Source: Symbiodinium natans (Eukaryota; Sar; Dinophyceae; Suessiales; Symbiodiniaceae). From it: 64,000 nt of DNA. A program made the translations under genes and the position numbers. Numbering within the stretch: the stretch's first letter is position 1; every line of letters starts with the position of its first letter. The notes under the pieces were generated by a model. That model was not told the origin of the DNA and ran no database searches. It saw only the letters and a list, made by a program, of their open reading frames with translations. Positions 55,367-64,000 of the stretch are shown here, piece after piece. The stretch covers positions 926,001 to 990,000 of the forward strand of contig CAJNDS010000069.1 of assembly GCA_905221605.1 (NCBI GenBank), given 5' to 3'.

Positions 55367-55440
55367 GCCGAGAGTGTGGGCCGATGCGTACTTTGGACGT
55401 GGCGAGGATCAACAAAGAACGCCGCTAGCCAAGAAGACGG
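55367..55440 (+). CDS. Candidate exon after a C-rich block
   Basis: AACCTCAG precedes it. Two frames are open: GRECGPMRTLDVARINKERR with a stop, and AESVGRCVLWTWRGSTKNAA, which continues. The frame is undecided. Confidence 0.3.
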
Positions 55441-55557
55441 GGCCCTCAACGACAACCTAAACTTTAACCTCTAAACCCTAGACTTTGACCCTAAACTTAT
55501 CCTTCAACCCTAAACCCTGAGCTCAGTGAAACCCTGGATTTTAAGAGCCTAAACAAG

Positions 55558-55646
55558 GTTCAAAGGTTGAGCCAGAATGTGTCGACTGCTCATTTTGTCC
55601 GAGGCCACAACTGGCAGCGCATCGCGCCCTGGCTGCTGTTGGGAGG
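55558..55646 (+). CDS. Candidate internal exon
   Basis: CTAAACAAG precedes it, and GTTTCGGCTTGAGGTTTAGG follows as a donor in G-rich repeat. The frame reads VQRLSQNVSTAHFVRGHNWQ then RIAPWLLLG. The upstream flank is C-rich. Confidence 0.5.
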
Positions 55647-56186
55647 GTTTCGGCTTGAGGTTTAGGGGGTTTAGGGGTTTAGGGGGTTTTTCGGGTTTAG
55701 GGGTGCAGGGTTTAGGGTCTAGGGTCTAGGGTTCGGCATTTAGATTTAGGGATTTCGGCCTGGTTTCCACACCCTTCCGAAGCCCCAACCGCCAACTAAA
55801 AAACAAGCACGTAGAACGAAGATGAGCTTCACCAAAAGCCAGTGGAGTCTGGGCTTTACGAGTGTGGCTTCTAGGTTGTTGGCAAGTTCAGGACACTTTC
55901 CAGACACCCTATGGCAATGGCCAGGCGCGCATGGGCTGAGGGGGAGATGGGGTCGAGTCGTCGAGAGCCCTGAACCCTAAACCCCTGGGCTCACAAGAGC
56001 CCAAACTCTAAACCCCAAAGCCCTAACCCCAAAGCACAAAAGCCCGAAAACCCTAAAGCCCGAAAGCCCGAGACTTTGAGGAGGTCCGCAGATGTGCAAA
56101 CCCCCAAACCCCTAAACCCTAAAGCCTAATCCCTGAACCCTAAACCCCAAACTCGAAACCCTAAACCCAAAACCCTAAGCGTGAAG

Positions 56187-56260
56187 AGGCATCCTGGGAA
56201 GGATCCCAGCAGAGGACGCGGACTAGCTCCCGCGACCGCGCCAGGGCCATGAGCACCCAG
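56187..56260 (+). CDS. Candidate internal exon, 74 nt
   Basis: CTAAGCGTGAAG precedes it and GTGGGTTTAGGGTTTAGGG follows. After two bases the frame reads ASWEGSQQRTRTSSRDRARA then MSTQ, Ser/Arg-rich. It is a clear example of C-rich repeat, exon, G-rich repeat. Confidence 0.55.
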
Positions 56261-57059
56261 GTGGGTTTAGGGTTTAGGGTTTATAGGCTTAGGGTCACGA
56301 AGAAGGTTTTGGGTTCAGGGTGGTGGGTTGCGGGCTTAAGGGTTTTGTAAGTTGAGTAGACTAGATTGTAGAGCCGCGGTATCCCAGTGATAACCTTTTG
56401 CCCCTTTATGGTGAACAAAAACGGGTACAGTCCCAACCCCACCCCAGTTCAGGTTAGCACTTTAGGGCGGGTGGGGGTTTCGGGTCTAGGGTTAAGGGTT
56501 TCTTTCGGGTTGCAGCGTTTACGGTGCGGTCGAGCTGGTAGGGCCTTTCGTGCAAGTTATTGTGAGCCCCTTTGCCCCGTAACCGCCGTAAACCCTCCAT
56601 AGCAGGGACCCTAAACCCCAAGGCAAAGGGCGCATTGGGACATGGCCGCAAGAGAGTACAAATCTGCAGCCTCAATCCCCCCAAGCCGAAACTTAACGCC
56701 ATCTGAAAGCCTGGAACCCAAACAAGCTGAACATCTGAAAAAACGCCATGAGAAAACTCCCGCAAGATTCCGAAAATCCGAAGCCCACACGCCCTAAACC
56801 CTAAGCCCTACAACCCTTGAAACCTACACTCGCCACCCCTAAGCCTTGGACCCTAAATCCTTCCACGCCCCAACGCTTGCCAGGCGCTTGCCGGATTAGG
56901 GCTGGTCTTGCCGTGGCATGTTTACGCACTTGAGGAGGTTTTGGGGTTTATGGTTTAGGGTTTGTCGGGTTGCGCCCTCAAAGCTAAACCCGCCAAACAA
57001 TAAGAAAGCAAGGGAAGGGGGGGCTTCAGGACGGGAGTTTAATGGGGTTGCTACACCTT

Positions 57060-57220
57060 GAGCCCTGAAAGCCTAAAGCTTGAAAACCCTGAAGCCCCAA
57101 AACCCTGAGACCCTAAGACCCTAAGACCCCAAAAACCCTAAGACCCCCAAATCCCTAAGACCCCAAAAACCCAAAGACCCTAAAAACCCTAAGACCCTAA
57201 GACCCTAAACCCTGAAGCCA
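57060..57220 (+). repeat. CCCTAAGA-type array (variant telomere-like)
   Basis: Units of ACCCTAAGACCC(C)AAA recur about 15 times. This is an A/G variant of CCCTAAA that seems homogenised locally. Confidence 0.8.
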
Positions 57221-57541
57221 GTTGTGCGGGAGTTTAGGGTCGCAGTGCTAGGTTCAGCTCTTGGCGGTTTTGAGGGGTTGAGGGCATAGGATGTACGGGG
57301 AGCGCCGGGCCTACAGTTAATGAAGGGTATTTCTGGGGTGGGTGGGGGGGGGGGGTGGCATAGAGTTTGGGGGTTTAGGGTTTTTGATTTAACAGTTTGG
57401 GGGGGGGTCAGTGTTTAGGATTTCGTGTTGATCCCGAAGCTCTCCGAAGCCTTTTCAACCTAGAAAGACAACCCTCTCTGAACCTTAGTCCTAAACCCTA
57501 AACCCTGAACCCCCTAAACCCAAACCCCAAACCTTGCCAGG

Positions 57542-57731
57542 AGCTGGAGGACTTACGTCAGGGGCCCGGATAAGCTGCTGGGGCATCCGGGGCATGCAAA
57601 CTCTGAAAGGCCTAAACCCTAATCCTTAAATCCGCAAACCCCTAGAATTCCTAGTCCCGAAATTCGCAAGCCCCTGGCCCCTCCAAGCCCTAATCTCCAG
57701 AACCCCGCAGATCAAGGAGTCGGCAGCAAGG
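57542..57731 (+). CDS. Possible micro-exons
   Basis: Two short islands could be exons of about 20 nt: ELEDLRQ after TTGCCAG (57542-57561), and IKESAA after CCGCAG with GTATTG as donor (57711-57731). Both are helix-like, as are neighbours. Each alone is well within chance. Confidence 0.25.
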
Positions 57732-58087
57732 TATTGGAGAAGCCCGGTCAATCCCGAACCACCCCCGCCCCTCGCTCCCTAAACATCGGGATTTCACACC
57801 TAAATCTTTCAACTCTCATGATGGATGATGGAGCCCTTATTCTTGGTTTTGTTTTTTTGGCGGGGCAGGTGCCGAAGTGCGAACCGGCCTGGCTGACGCC
57901 AAAGAGGAGCCCGGTTTAGGGTTTGGGGTTTCGGGCTTGAGGGGTTTGGGGTTGGGGGTTCAGGGTTTCGCGCTTTTAGGGGTTTAGGGCTTCAGGGTGT
58001 CAGGGAGGGCGGCCTTCGGTTGCTCCATCACGACGAGAAGTAACGTTTCAACAGCCTCCGGTTTCGTTACGCAAAAACCCCATAAAG

Positions 58088-58177
58088 ATGCCAAAGCCTA
58101 AGCCGCAGGATCTGAGCCAGACCATTGCCATGGCTGTGAATCAGATCATCTCCGAGCTTCGGCAAGACGCCGCGTGA
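58088..58177 (+). CDS. Candidate terminal exon
   Basis: It follows CCATAAAG. The frame reads MPKPKPQDLSQTIAMAVNQI then ISELRQDAA and TGA. The amphipathic-helix composition is convincing. It may end the gene to which the exons at 53.8-56.3 kb belong. Downstream to 58300 there is no further coding signal. Confidence 0.5.
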   Translation: MPKPKPQDLSQTIAMAVNQIISELRQDAA

Positions 58178-58566
58178 CCGCGAAAGAGTTTCCCTTAATA
58201 TGCTCTCAATATGGCCCTTATATCTTCATTATCCTCTTGGAGCACCTTTAAAAATGCACCCAAACCCAAGGGTACTACCTTAAGGGGCCAAGGTAGAGTC
58301 CCAAGAGTTTTAGGGTTTAGGCTTTGGTGGGGTTCTCTGTTGTAGTTTGGCGCGTCAGACCCTAAACTCTGAACCCTAGTTCAGAGAACTCGCCGTATAC
58401 TGTCGAAAAGGGCGAATCATTTCCGTGCGCAGGCCCCTTGTTTCAAACGTATCCTGCTTCCCTTGCGAAACCCAACCCCCCAAAACACTTGAAACCAAAA
58501 CTCTAAACCCTCGACCCTGCACAAATGGTCTTATCCTCCAGAGCTTGAACTCGATGTGGCTACGAC

Positions 58567-58791
58567 TTGCATCAACGAGCAAAAAGTGGTCGAAAGGAAA
58601 GTCGTGGCTCGGATGAAATCTCTGATCTTGTACCAGACCCAGAGCAAGTACAACCACAACAGCCGAATCTGCTTTCCCAGATCTGTGAGATGTCAGGCTT
58701 CGATCAGGTATCGTATTCCGAGGACTCAGTGACACAGGCAAAGAGCATGACGTGGCTTGAGGACACTTGGACACCCAACCCCCTACTGTAA
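58567..58791 (+). CDS. Candidate exon or short gene end, acidic
   Basis: The frame reads SDEISDLVPDPEQVQPQQPN, LLSQICEMSGFDQVSYSEDS, and then a Trp-containing end with TAA. It is protein-like over about 65 codons, although the minus strand is open as well. Family unknown. Confidence 0.35.
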   Translation: MHQRAKSGRKESRGSDEISDLVPDPEQVQPQQPNLLSQICEMSGFDQVSYSEDSVTQAKSMTWLEDTWTPNPLL

Positions 58792-59423
58792 CCTCTTCAG
58801 AGATCTTTTTGGAAGCGTGGTCCGTCGGGTCGGAAAAACGAGGGAAGGGGCACTTAGGGCACTTTGTCAGCTACTCCTGGTGGGGGAAACTATTCGGTCT
58901 CGTCGGCTACATGTGTGGAAAGAGATATGTGGGCCCATGTGGGGGATGTTTGGTCTTCCTTGTCGGTTATCTGTGGGGGAACCCGTTCTGGCCTTGTCAC
59001 GGCGCACTTGAAATCGCTGGTAGACGGGGTGGTTTTGTCGACTTCGCCCCGAGTACCTGTTTGCTGGTGGATGGAGAGTCTTGAGTGACGGGTAGTCACA
59101 CCTTTGGAGGATGTTATTGTACTGCATAAGCGAATCCAGAGAAAAAGGAACCCTCACCCCTGAACCCTTCTGCTAAACTCTAAACCGCGGCCCTAAGCCC
59201 TAAACCCGAAGCCCTGAACCCTAAGCCCCTGGGACTTAAGTCCCGCCTGACAGTGATGATACGAGCTGCAGCGCGCTGAGGTCCGAACGGCGTGCCGGCA
59301 GCTGAGAGGGTGTGGTATCGCACAGCCTCGAGTTTGGGGGCTTAGGGCTTGGGGATCTCTGAGCCTAACCCCTAAACCCTGAACGCCAAGAGAACCCTAA
59401 CTTCGTCTTTGTTGGTTGCCAAG

Positions 59424-59500
59424 GTCAGGAAGCCTGCGCTCGGGAGGATGCGCGGCAGCCACCGCCAGAAGAGCCGGTGGTGGCTTTGGCCTCGGGGCGT
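59424..59500 (+). CDS. Candidate exon
   Basis: GTTGGTTGCCAAG precedes it. The frame reads QEACAREDARQPPPEEP and continues to GTGGTGGC, a possible donor near 59478, then into G-rich repeat. Confidence 0.35.
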
Positions 59501-60084
59501 GGGGGCTTCTTGGGTTTACAGGGTTTAGGGTCTATAGGGCATGACAGGTTTTAGGGTTTAAGAACTAAGGGTTTTACGGCTTATACGTTTCGCAGGGTTT
59601 GCAGGGCTTATAGGGCGTATGGGATTTGCGGGTTCATTTGGGGTTCAGGGTTTATCGGGTTGAGGGACTCTGTAGGATAAAACCTCGAAAGCCAGCAGAT
59701 CACATTTTTTGGGCTGGTATGTTTCATTTTGGCGGGTTGAGAGAGCTCCTTCTTTTGGATCATGGACATGTGAATCCTATCTTGACTTTGTGTTTCGGTG
59801 GCGTGAACCCTGAACCCTAAATCCTCAACCCACAGTAGTGCCTAGGTGTCGCCGGCTGTAGAGGCTGAGCGACCGCAAAGCCCAATGCCGACAGTGCCGG
59901 CCTCAGACCAGCTCTTTGCCCTCTTCAGTCCGGAGGTTTAGGGGTCAGGGCAAGGCCCGAAACCCAACACAACATCTGCCGCCTGGATCTGCGTGCAACA
60001 TTTTCTGAAGAGAAAGGCAGTGCGTAGATTCAGGCAAACTTTTTCCATTGTGTTGTTCGAAAACGATGTTGTGCAAACAGTCTC

Positions 60085-60232
60085 TACACTTTCCCTCCTC
60101 TTCGTGTCCTTTCGCCTCTTCCTTTCCTCTTCATCTCCTCTTCCCTCCTCTTCCCCACTTCTTCCCACCTCTTCACCACCCCTCCTCCTTCCCCTCTTCA
60201 TTTTCTCCTTCCTCTTCTCTTCCCCTCCGCTT
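60085..60232 (+). repeat. Polypyrimidine tract (CTTCCTCTTCCC-type)
   Basis: About 150 bp almost wholly C and T on the + strand, built of irregular TCTTCC units. Such a tract can form triplex DNA. Open frames on both strands here are by-products. Confidence 0.85.
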
Positions 60233-60380
60233 GGGGACGGAGATCTGGAGAAACGTTTAATGTTGCAGAAGAATGTAGAATCTTAAGCATAGAAACGCCA
60301 GAGTCTTTAGTCTTTAGCTTTAAGCTTGTGATCCCACGGGAAACCTCGGGACCGCTGTTGGGAAGTTGTGGGTATGGGGA

Positions 60381-60398
60381 GGGGGGGGGGGGGGGGGG
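60381..60398 (+). repeat. Poly-G run of 18
   Basis: Follows GGTATGGGGA. A poly-C tract lies about 290 bp downstream (60660-60702), making a possible inverted pair. Confidence 0.9.
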
Positions 60399-61207
60399 TT
60401 AGAATGAAGCCTAGGCTCCGCATGTCAAAATGGGTTAATGTAGGGTTTGGTGATCCTGTCCAAGACCCTCATAGTTGCTTTCACAGAAAGGTCGCACCGC
60501 CCAGATACTCCTGTTTCTGAGGGCGGGGTAACACGAACAAACCTAACATGAAGACGCTGTGCTGGGAGTGACGGGCTGCAGTGCTTCTGTCTGTTGCACC
60601 CTGAACCCCAAGCCCTAAACCCTAAACCCTGAACAGTGAACCAAATCGCCTGCAGGAAAGCACTTGACTCCCACCCCACCCCCCTCCCACCCCCCCCCCC
60701 CCTCAACAAAAACAACAAAAAGCAAAAGTCTTGTCTCGCAGGAATTGCTTGGTTTAGAGAAAACCCAGAGGTTCAGGGTTTAGGCACTCTCAACCCGACA
60801 TCCTTGCTGCCAGGCGATACTCACAGAGCTCTGCCAACAGGCCGCTGTTTTTGGGCTGTGGAATCTTTTGGTGCTGAAATGCTCCAATCCCCCTTCACCC
60901 CCCTCATCAGGTAACTTTGCTGTCATGGATTAGTAGCAGGGGCGTCTCCTTATTGGGCTGAAGAGGGCCTTATTTCGGACATCCTTCAAAGGGTCGAAGA
61001 TCGGACTTTGACATAGGGGGCTTTGTATGCTTTGTTTGAGGTGTTACTTGGGGTGCAGAGTTTCGGGATGCTCTGCAGGTAGCGCTTGCAGCGGGAAACC
61101 CCAAAAAAAGGACCGCCCTAAAAGGCCCGAACCTAGACCCGAAACCCTAATCCCTAAACCCTAAACCTTAAAGAAACCTTAAACCCTGAACCCGAAAGAA
61201 CCCCCAG

Positions 61208-61330
61208 TTTTCGAAGAGCGGTTCCAGCTCTTTGCCATGTTTATGGCCTGCGAATCTAAAAACTTCTTGCCTCTTTTCAGGTGCTCCAGGCGTGCCGGAG
61301 CATGTGCGAGGCTGCGGTCACAGTTAGGGC
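61208..61330 (+). CDS. Candidate exon(s)
   Basis: After ACCCCCAG the frame reads FEERFQLFAMFMACES. A second acceptor CTCTTTTCAG (61271-61280) precedes VLQACRSMCEAAVT in another phase. The two may be separate exons or alternatives. A related-looking piece (ASDQLFALFSPEV) occurs near 59900-59938. Confidence 0.35.
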
Positions 61331-61750
61331 CAGGGCTTAATCCCCTCCCCCCCTAGTGTTAAGCGCCCCCGCCCCTACCCCCTACTTTTCTGAAACACTC
61401 CCCAGGGAGGGGATTAGCGTTGCAGACTAGTTCCGACCAAGAACACCCTGAACGTTTGTGTTTTTGGTGTGTGAGTGGTAGACGCGTTTGTCTGACATGA
61501 CTCCCTCCGACTAATTCCTGATTTTTTAGACTCTAGGCCCTATATTTTCCCTAACCCCTGCATAGCTCTTGTCCGCAAAACCTACATAGCTCCTTAATCC
61601 CTAAACCGCAAAGCCCCAAACCACTTGCCTGAAACCCCCAAACCCCGAAACCCAAAGCCCCGAAAACCCCAAACCCCCTTAGGCCCCCCTAAGCCCCCCT
61701 GAACCCCCAAAACCCTAAACCGCCAACCCCGAAACCCTTTTCAAGCCCAG

Positions 61751-61831
61751 GAGGTGGAGAGGAGCGGCCGCAGCAGCCGGGAAGAGCTCGAGTCCCTAAG
61801 GGAGCTGCGCGAGGCGCGCACGCGCGCATGC
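61751..61831 (+). CDS. Candidate coiled-coil exon, 81 nt
   Basis: TCAAGCCCAG precedes it and GTGTCATG follows. The 27 codons read EVERSGRSSREELESLRELR then EARTRAC. A C-rich block lies upstream and a G-rich block downstream. If instead the GC at 61830 is the donor, the single T left over completes a Leu codon with the TG that begins 62072. Confidence 0.55.
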
Positions 61832-62071
61832 GTGTCATGTTTGGGGCTTTGGGGGGCCGCTTTTTTGAGGTTTTGGTGGGTTTTGGAGCTTAGGGCTTTG
61901 GGGTTTTTGGGGTCTTTGGGTTTTAGGTTAGGGCTTTGGTAGACTGAGGGTTCTGTTTAGGGTATTGCTAGGCTCAGGGGTTTGGGGTTTTTGTGCTAGG
62001 GTTCAGACTTTGGGGTTCAGGGATGTAGCGATTAGGCGGCTTTCAGCATGGCGAAACACAAAACCCTAAAG

Positions 62072-62157
62072 TGCGGCGCCAGGTGCCCCAGTTCATCAGC
62101 CAGATGTGGTCGCGCATGGACCAGAACCACACGGAGCTGAAGCAGACACTCCGGGAG
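62072..62157 (+). CDS. Candidate coiled-coil exon, 86 nt
   Basis: CCCTAAAG precedes it and GTGCCGCT follows. After two bases the frame reads RRQVPQFISQMWSRMDQNHT then ELKQTLRE. It is helical and charged, matching its neighbours in style. Confidence 0.55.
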
Positions 62158-62303
62158 GTGCCGCTCTTGGGTTTGGGGCTTTGGTGGTTGCTAGGGCTTC
62201 TGGTTTTAGGCTTAGGGTGTGGTGTTTGTTTGTTTTGCGATTTTTTCATTCTTTTTTGGTCTTTTGTGTTTTGCCTAAACCGTTGAGGTGTCTTGGGTTT
62301 TGG

Positions 62304-62350
62304 GGCTACTGCTACTGCTACAGCTGCTGCTGCTACTGCTCCTGCTCCTG

Positions 62351-62397
<47 letters not shown>

Positions 62398-62398
62398 A
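62304..62398 (+). repeat. (CTG)n / (GCT)n trinucleotide tract
   Basis: Begins with CTACTGCTACTGC-type imperfect units and becomes pure CTG towards 62398. The frame through it could add a short peptide (ELVPPELAARKAL) after the tract, but splice sites are unclear. Confidence 0.9.
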
Positions 62399-62520
62399 GA
62401 GCTAGTGCCCCCGGAGCTTGCGGCCCGCAAAGCCCTGAATCCTGGAGCCTTAAACCCTAAACCCCTAAGCCCCTTAACAAAAGCCCTAGACCCCTAAACC
62501 CCTAAGCCCCTTCAAAAAGA

Positions 62521-62672
62521 CCTAAACCCCTAAACCCCTAAACCCCTAAACCCCTAAACCCCTAAACCCCTAAACCCCTAAACCCCTAAACCCCTAAACC
62601 CCTAAACCCCTGAACCCCTGAACCCCTAAACCCCTAAACCCCTGAACCCCTAAACCCTAAACCCTAAACCCT
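62521..62672 (+). repeat. (CCCCTAAA)n array, 8-bp telomere-like variant
   Basis: About 15 near-identical 8-bp units with a few TGAA substitutions, ending in ordinary CCCTAAA. The extra C is shared by nearly all units, so the block was homogenised locally. Confidence 0.95.
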
Positions 62673-62765
62673 TAAGCCCCGTAAGACAGCTCCTGAACCC
62701 CTTAAACCCCGTCAAGCCCCTCAACCCCCTCAAGCCCTCAACCCCCTCAAGTGCTCGTTGCGCAG

Positions 62766-62813
62766 ATGGATTTCAGCAAGCTCCTGGAGTTCACGCAGGA
62801 CTGCCGAACGCAG
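62766..62813 (+). CDS. Candidate exon, 48 nt, phase 0
   Basis: GTTGCGCAG precedes it and GCGAGC follows (a GC donor, used by dinoflagellates). It reads MDFSKLLEFTQDCRTQ. C-rich repeat lies upstream and G-rich downstream (from 62874). Confidence 0.45.
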
Positions 62814-63080
62814 GCGAGCCTGAGCCCATGCTGCCTCGCTGTCCTGCCGAGTCAGGGAAGACTCGGGTAGACGCGGTTAGGGTTTCGGGTTTAGGGTTCA
62901 ACTAGTGTTTAGGGGTCGGGGTTATCAGGCCCACGAAATGGCCAGTTCAGAGGCTGTTTCGGGGATACCTCAAGCAGAAGAAGGACCGCAGTACAAAACG
63001 GGTAATTATAAGCTCCGAAGCCCTGTAAAAGCCTAAGTGGGCTCAAAGAGCCTAAGCCCTGAGCCTTAAACCGCTGTCAG

Positions 63081-63132
63081 ATGGCCTCCGATTCAAGGGC
63101 GCTCCAGGACATGCTCGAGGCCCGCTCAGAAG
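63081..63132 (+). CDS. Candidate exon joined to 63836
   Basis: CCGCTGTCAG precedes it and GTTGTGGATGTGG follows. It reads MASDSRALQDMLEARSE plus one G. That G plus the GT opening 63836 gives Gly, and the frame stays open to a TAA, so the two exons are phase-compatible. Confidence 0.5.
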
Positions 63133-63835
63133 GTTGTGGATGTGGTTTTAGGGCCAGGTACCCCAGAACCAACTGTTCTTGTGCAATGCGAGAAGGCTCC
63201 TTAAGACCTGAACCCTCAACCCTACACCCTACCCTCCCCTCAACACCATCCCAAGGTTGCCCATGATGCAAGGCGAATTCTTGGGGGTTAGCCTTAGGGG
63301 GGATTCCTATGAACTCAGCACAAGGTGGGAAATACCACATGGAAGGTGGCTTGCTGTCACTCCAAAACCCTAAACAGCCCCAAGCCCGCTCTACGAGCTC
63401 TGCAAGTTTAACCCAAAACCTTTGGAGGATACAGGAAACTGAATTCCCTACTTGCCTATACTAAGAACCACTAAGTTTCCTTGCCCCGGTGAGGCCACGA
63501 GACTCTCGATGGCTGAGGCGGCAGAGGCGTCTCAGAAGGCAGCTTGCCGAAGCCCAACATGGTTGCCCCACAACTCGACAAGCCCTGTTAACCTCAAAGC
63601 CTAAACCCGTGCGTGTGCGAGACGCGGGGCAAGGGGGGGGGGGGGGGTAGCTGAAAGTTTGAAACGTCAGAATGCCTAACACCACAACACCCTACACCCT
63701 GAAGCCTGAACCCCCAAACCCTAAGCCGTCAAGCTCCAAGATGCAAGGTGATTCAAAGGCCTCGGGAAACCGCATGCCATAATCTTTGTCTTCAAACTTC
63801 TATTTCCACTAGCCTCCCCGAGCACCGCTCTGAAG

Positions 63836-63975
63836 GTAACAGCGGTGGACCCGGCACCCATTTTGGAGCCGATGCAACAGTTGGCGGCGTGGCTGCAGTT
63901 GATCCCTCCGAGTTGATCTGGAGATTTGTTGGGCAGCGTCGGCAGCGTCTGATGGTTGTGATAGACACGGCATAA
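63836..63975 (+). CDS. Candidate terminal exon
   Basis: CGCTCTGAAG precedes it. The frame reads NSGGPGTHFGADATVGGVAA, then VDPSELIWRFVGQRRQRLMV, and ends TAA at 63973-63975. It would end the helical gene made of 61751, 62072, 62766 and 63081. A second frame is open for part of it. No family recognised. Confidence 0.45.
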
Positions 63976-64000
63976 GAGGTTCTGCACTTGGGCTGCTGTA

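Overview
The window looks like nuclear DNA of a dinoflagellate, most likely a Symbiodiniaceae-type alga. This is an inference from several signs: a Ty1/copia-type pol of dinoflagellate style at the left edge, a frameshifted relic of a domain I associate with Symbiodinium and haptophyte proteins, very widespread plant-type telomere-like heptamers (TTTAGGG / CCCTAAA) inside apparently intronic DNA, few long genes, and candidate exons of 50-140 nt with AG|G..GT boundaries. Almost all credible coding signals right of 29.9 kb lie on the + strand, as expected for unidirectional dinoflagellate gene arrays.

Left part (1-4.4 kb): the 3' portion of an LTR retrotransposon, with integrase, reverse transcriptase and RNase H, an unusual C-terminal extension of about 270 residues, and a candidate 3' LTR (3994-4392). 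Between 4.4 and 29 kb I see mostly non-coding DNA with decayed gene pieces (5.9-6.2, 15.7-16.1 and 16.3-16.6 kb) and several repeat families. These include a recent ~1.09 kb direct duplication (7563-8654 / 8677-9768), a family scattered at 10.3, 11.7 and 13.2 kb, a three-copy imperfect tandem at 20.2-21.3 kb, and a mosaic of at least four families at 22.8-27.0 kb.

Right part (29.2-64 kb): telomere-like repeats in both orientations become pervasive. Three long intact reading frames stand out: a GNAT acetyltransferase (30064-31230), a TRP/polycystin-like cation channel (42622-44277) and a short-chain dehydrogenase (48350-49414). A Pro/Ala-rich repeat protein (35644-36714) is also likely. Between them are many short candidate exons separated by telomere-like repeat DNA. 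Several have phase-compatible splice junctions, for example 35220-35286 with 35571 onward, and 63081-63132 with 63836-63975. A coiled-coil-like multi-exon gene seems to run from about 61.7 to 63.98 kb.

The two observations I rate highest are introns built of telomere-like repeat, often starting with the G-rich strand (supplying the GT of the donor) and ending with the C-rich strand, and an array of about 13 copies of a 16-18 bp perfect or near-perfect palindrome (core TTAAATTCGAATTTAA) just downstream of the channel gene at 44.5-45.55 kb. All exon and family calls were made by eye; no alignment or transcript data were available.
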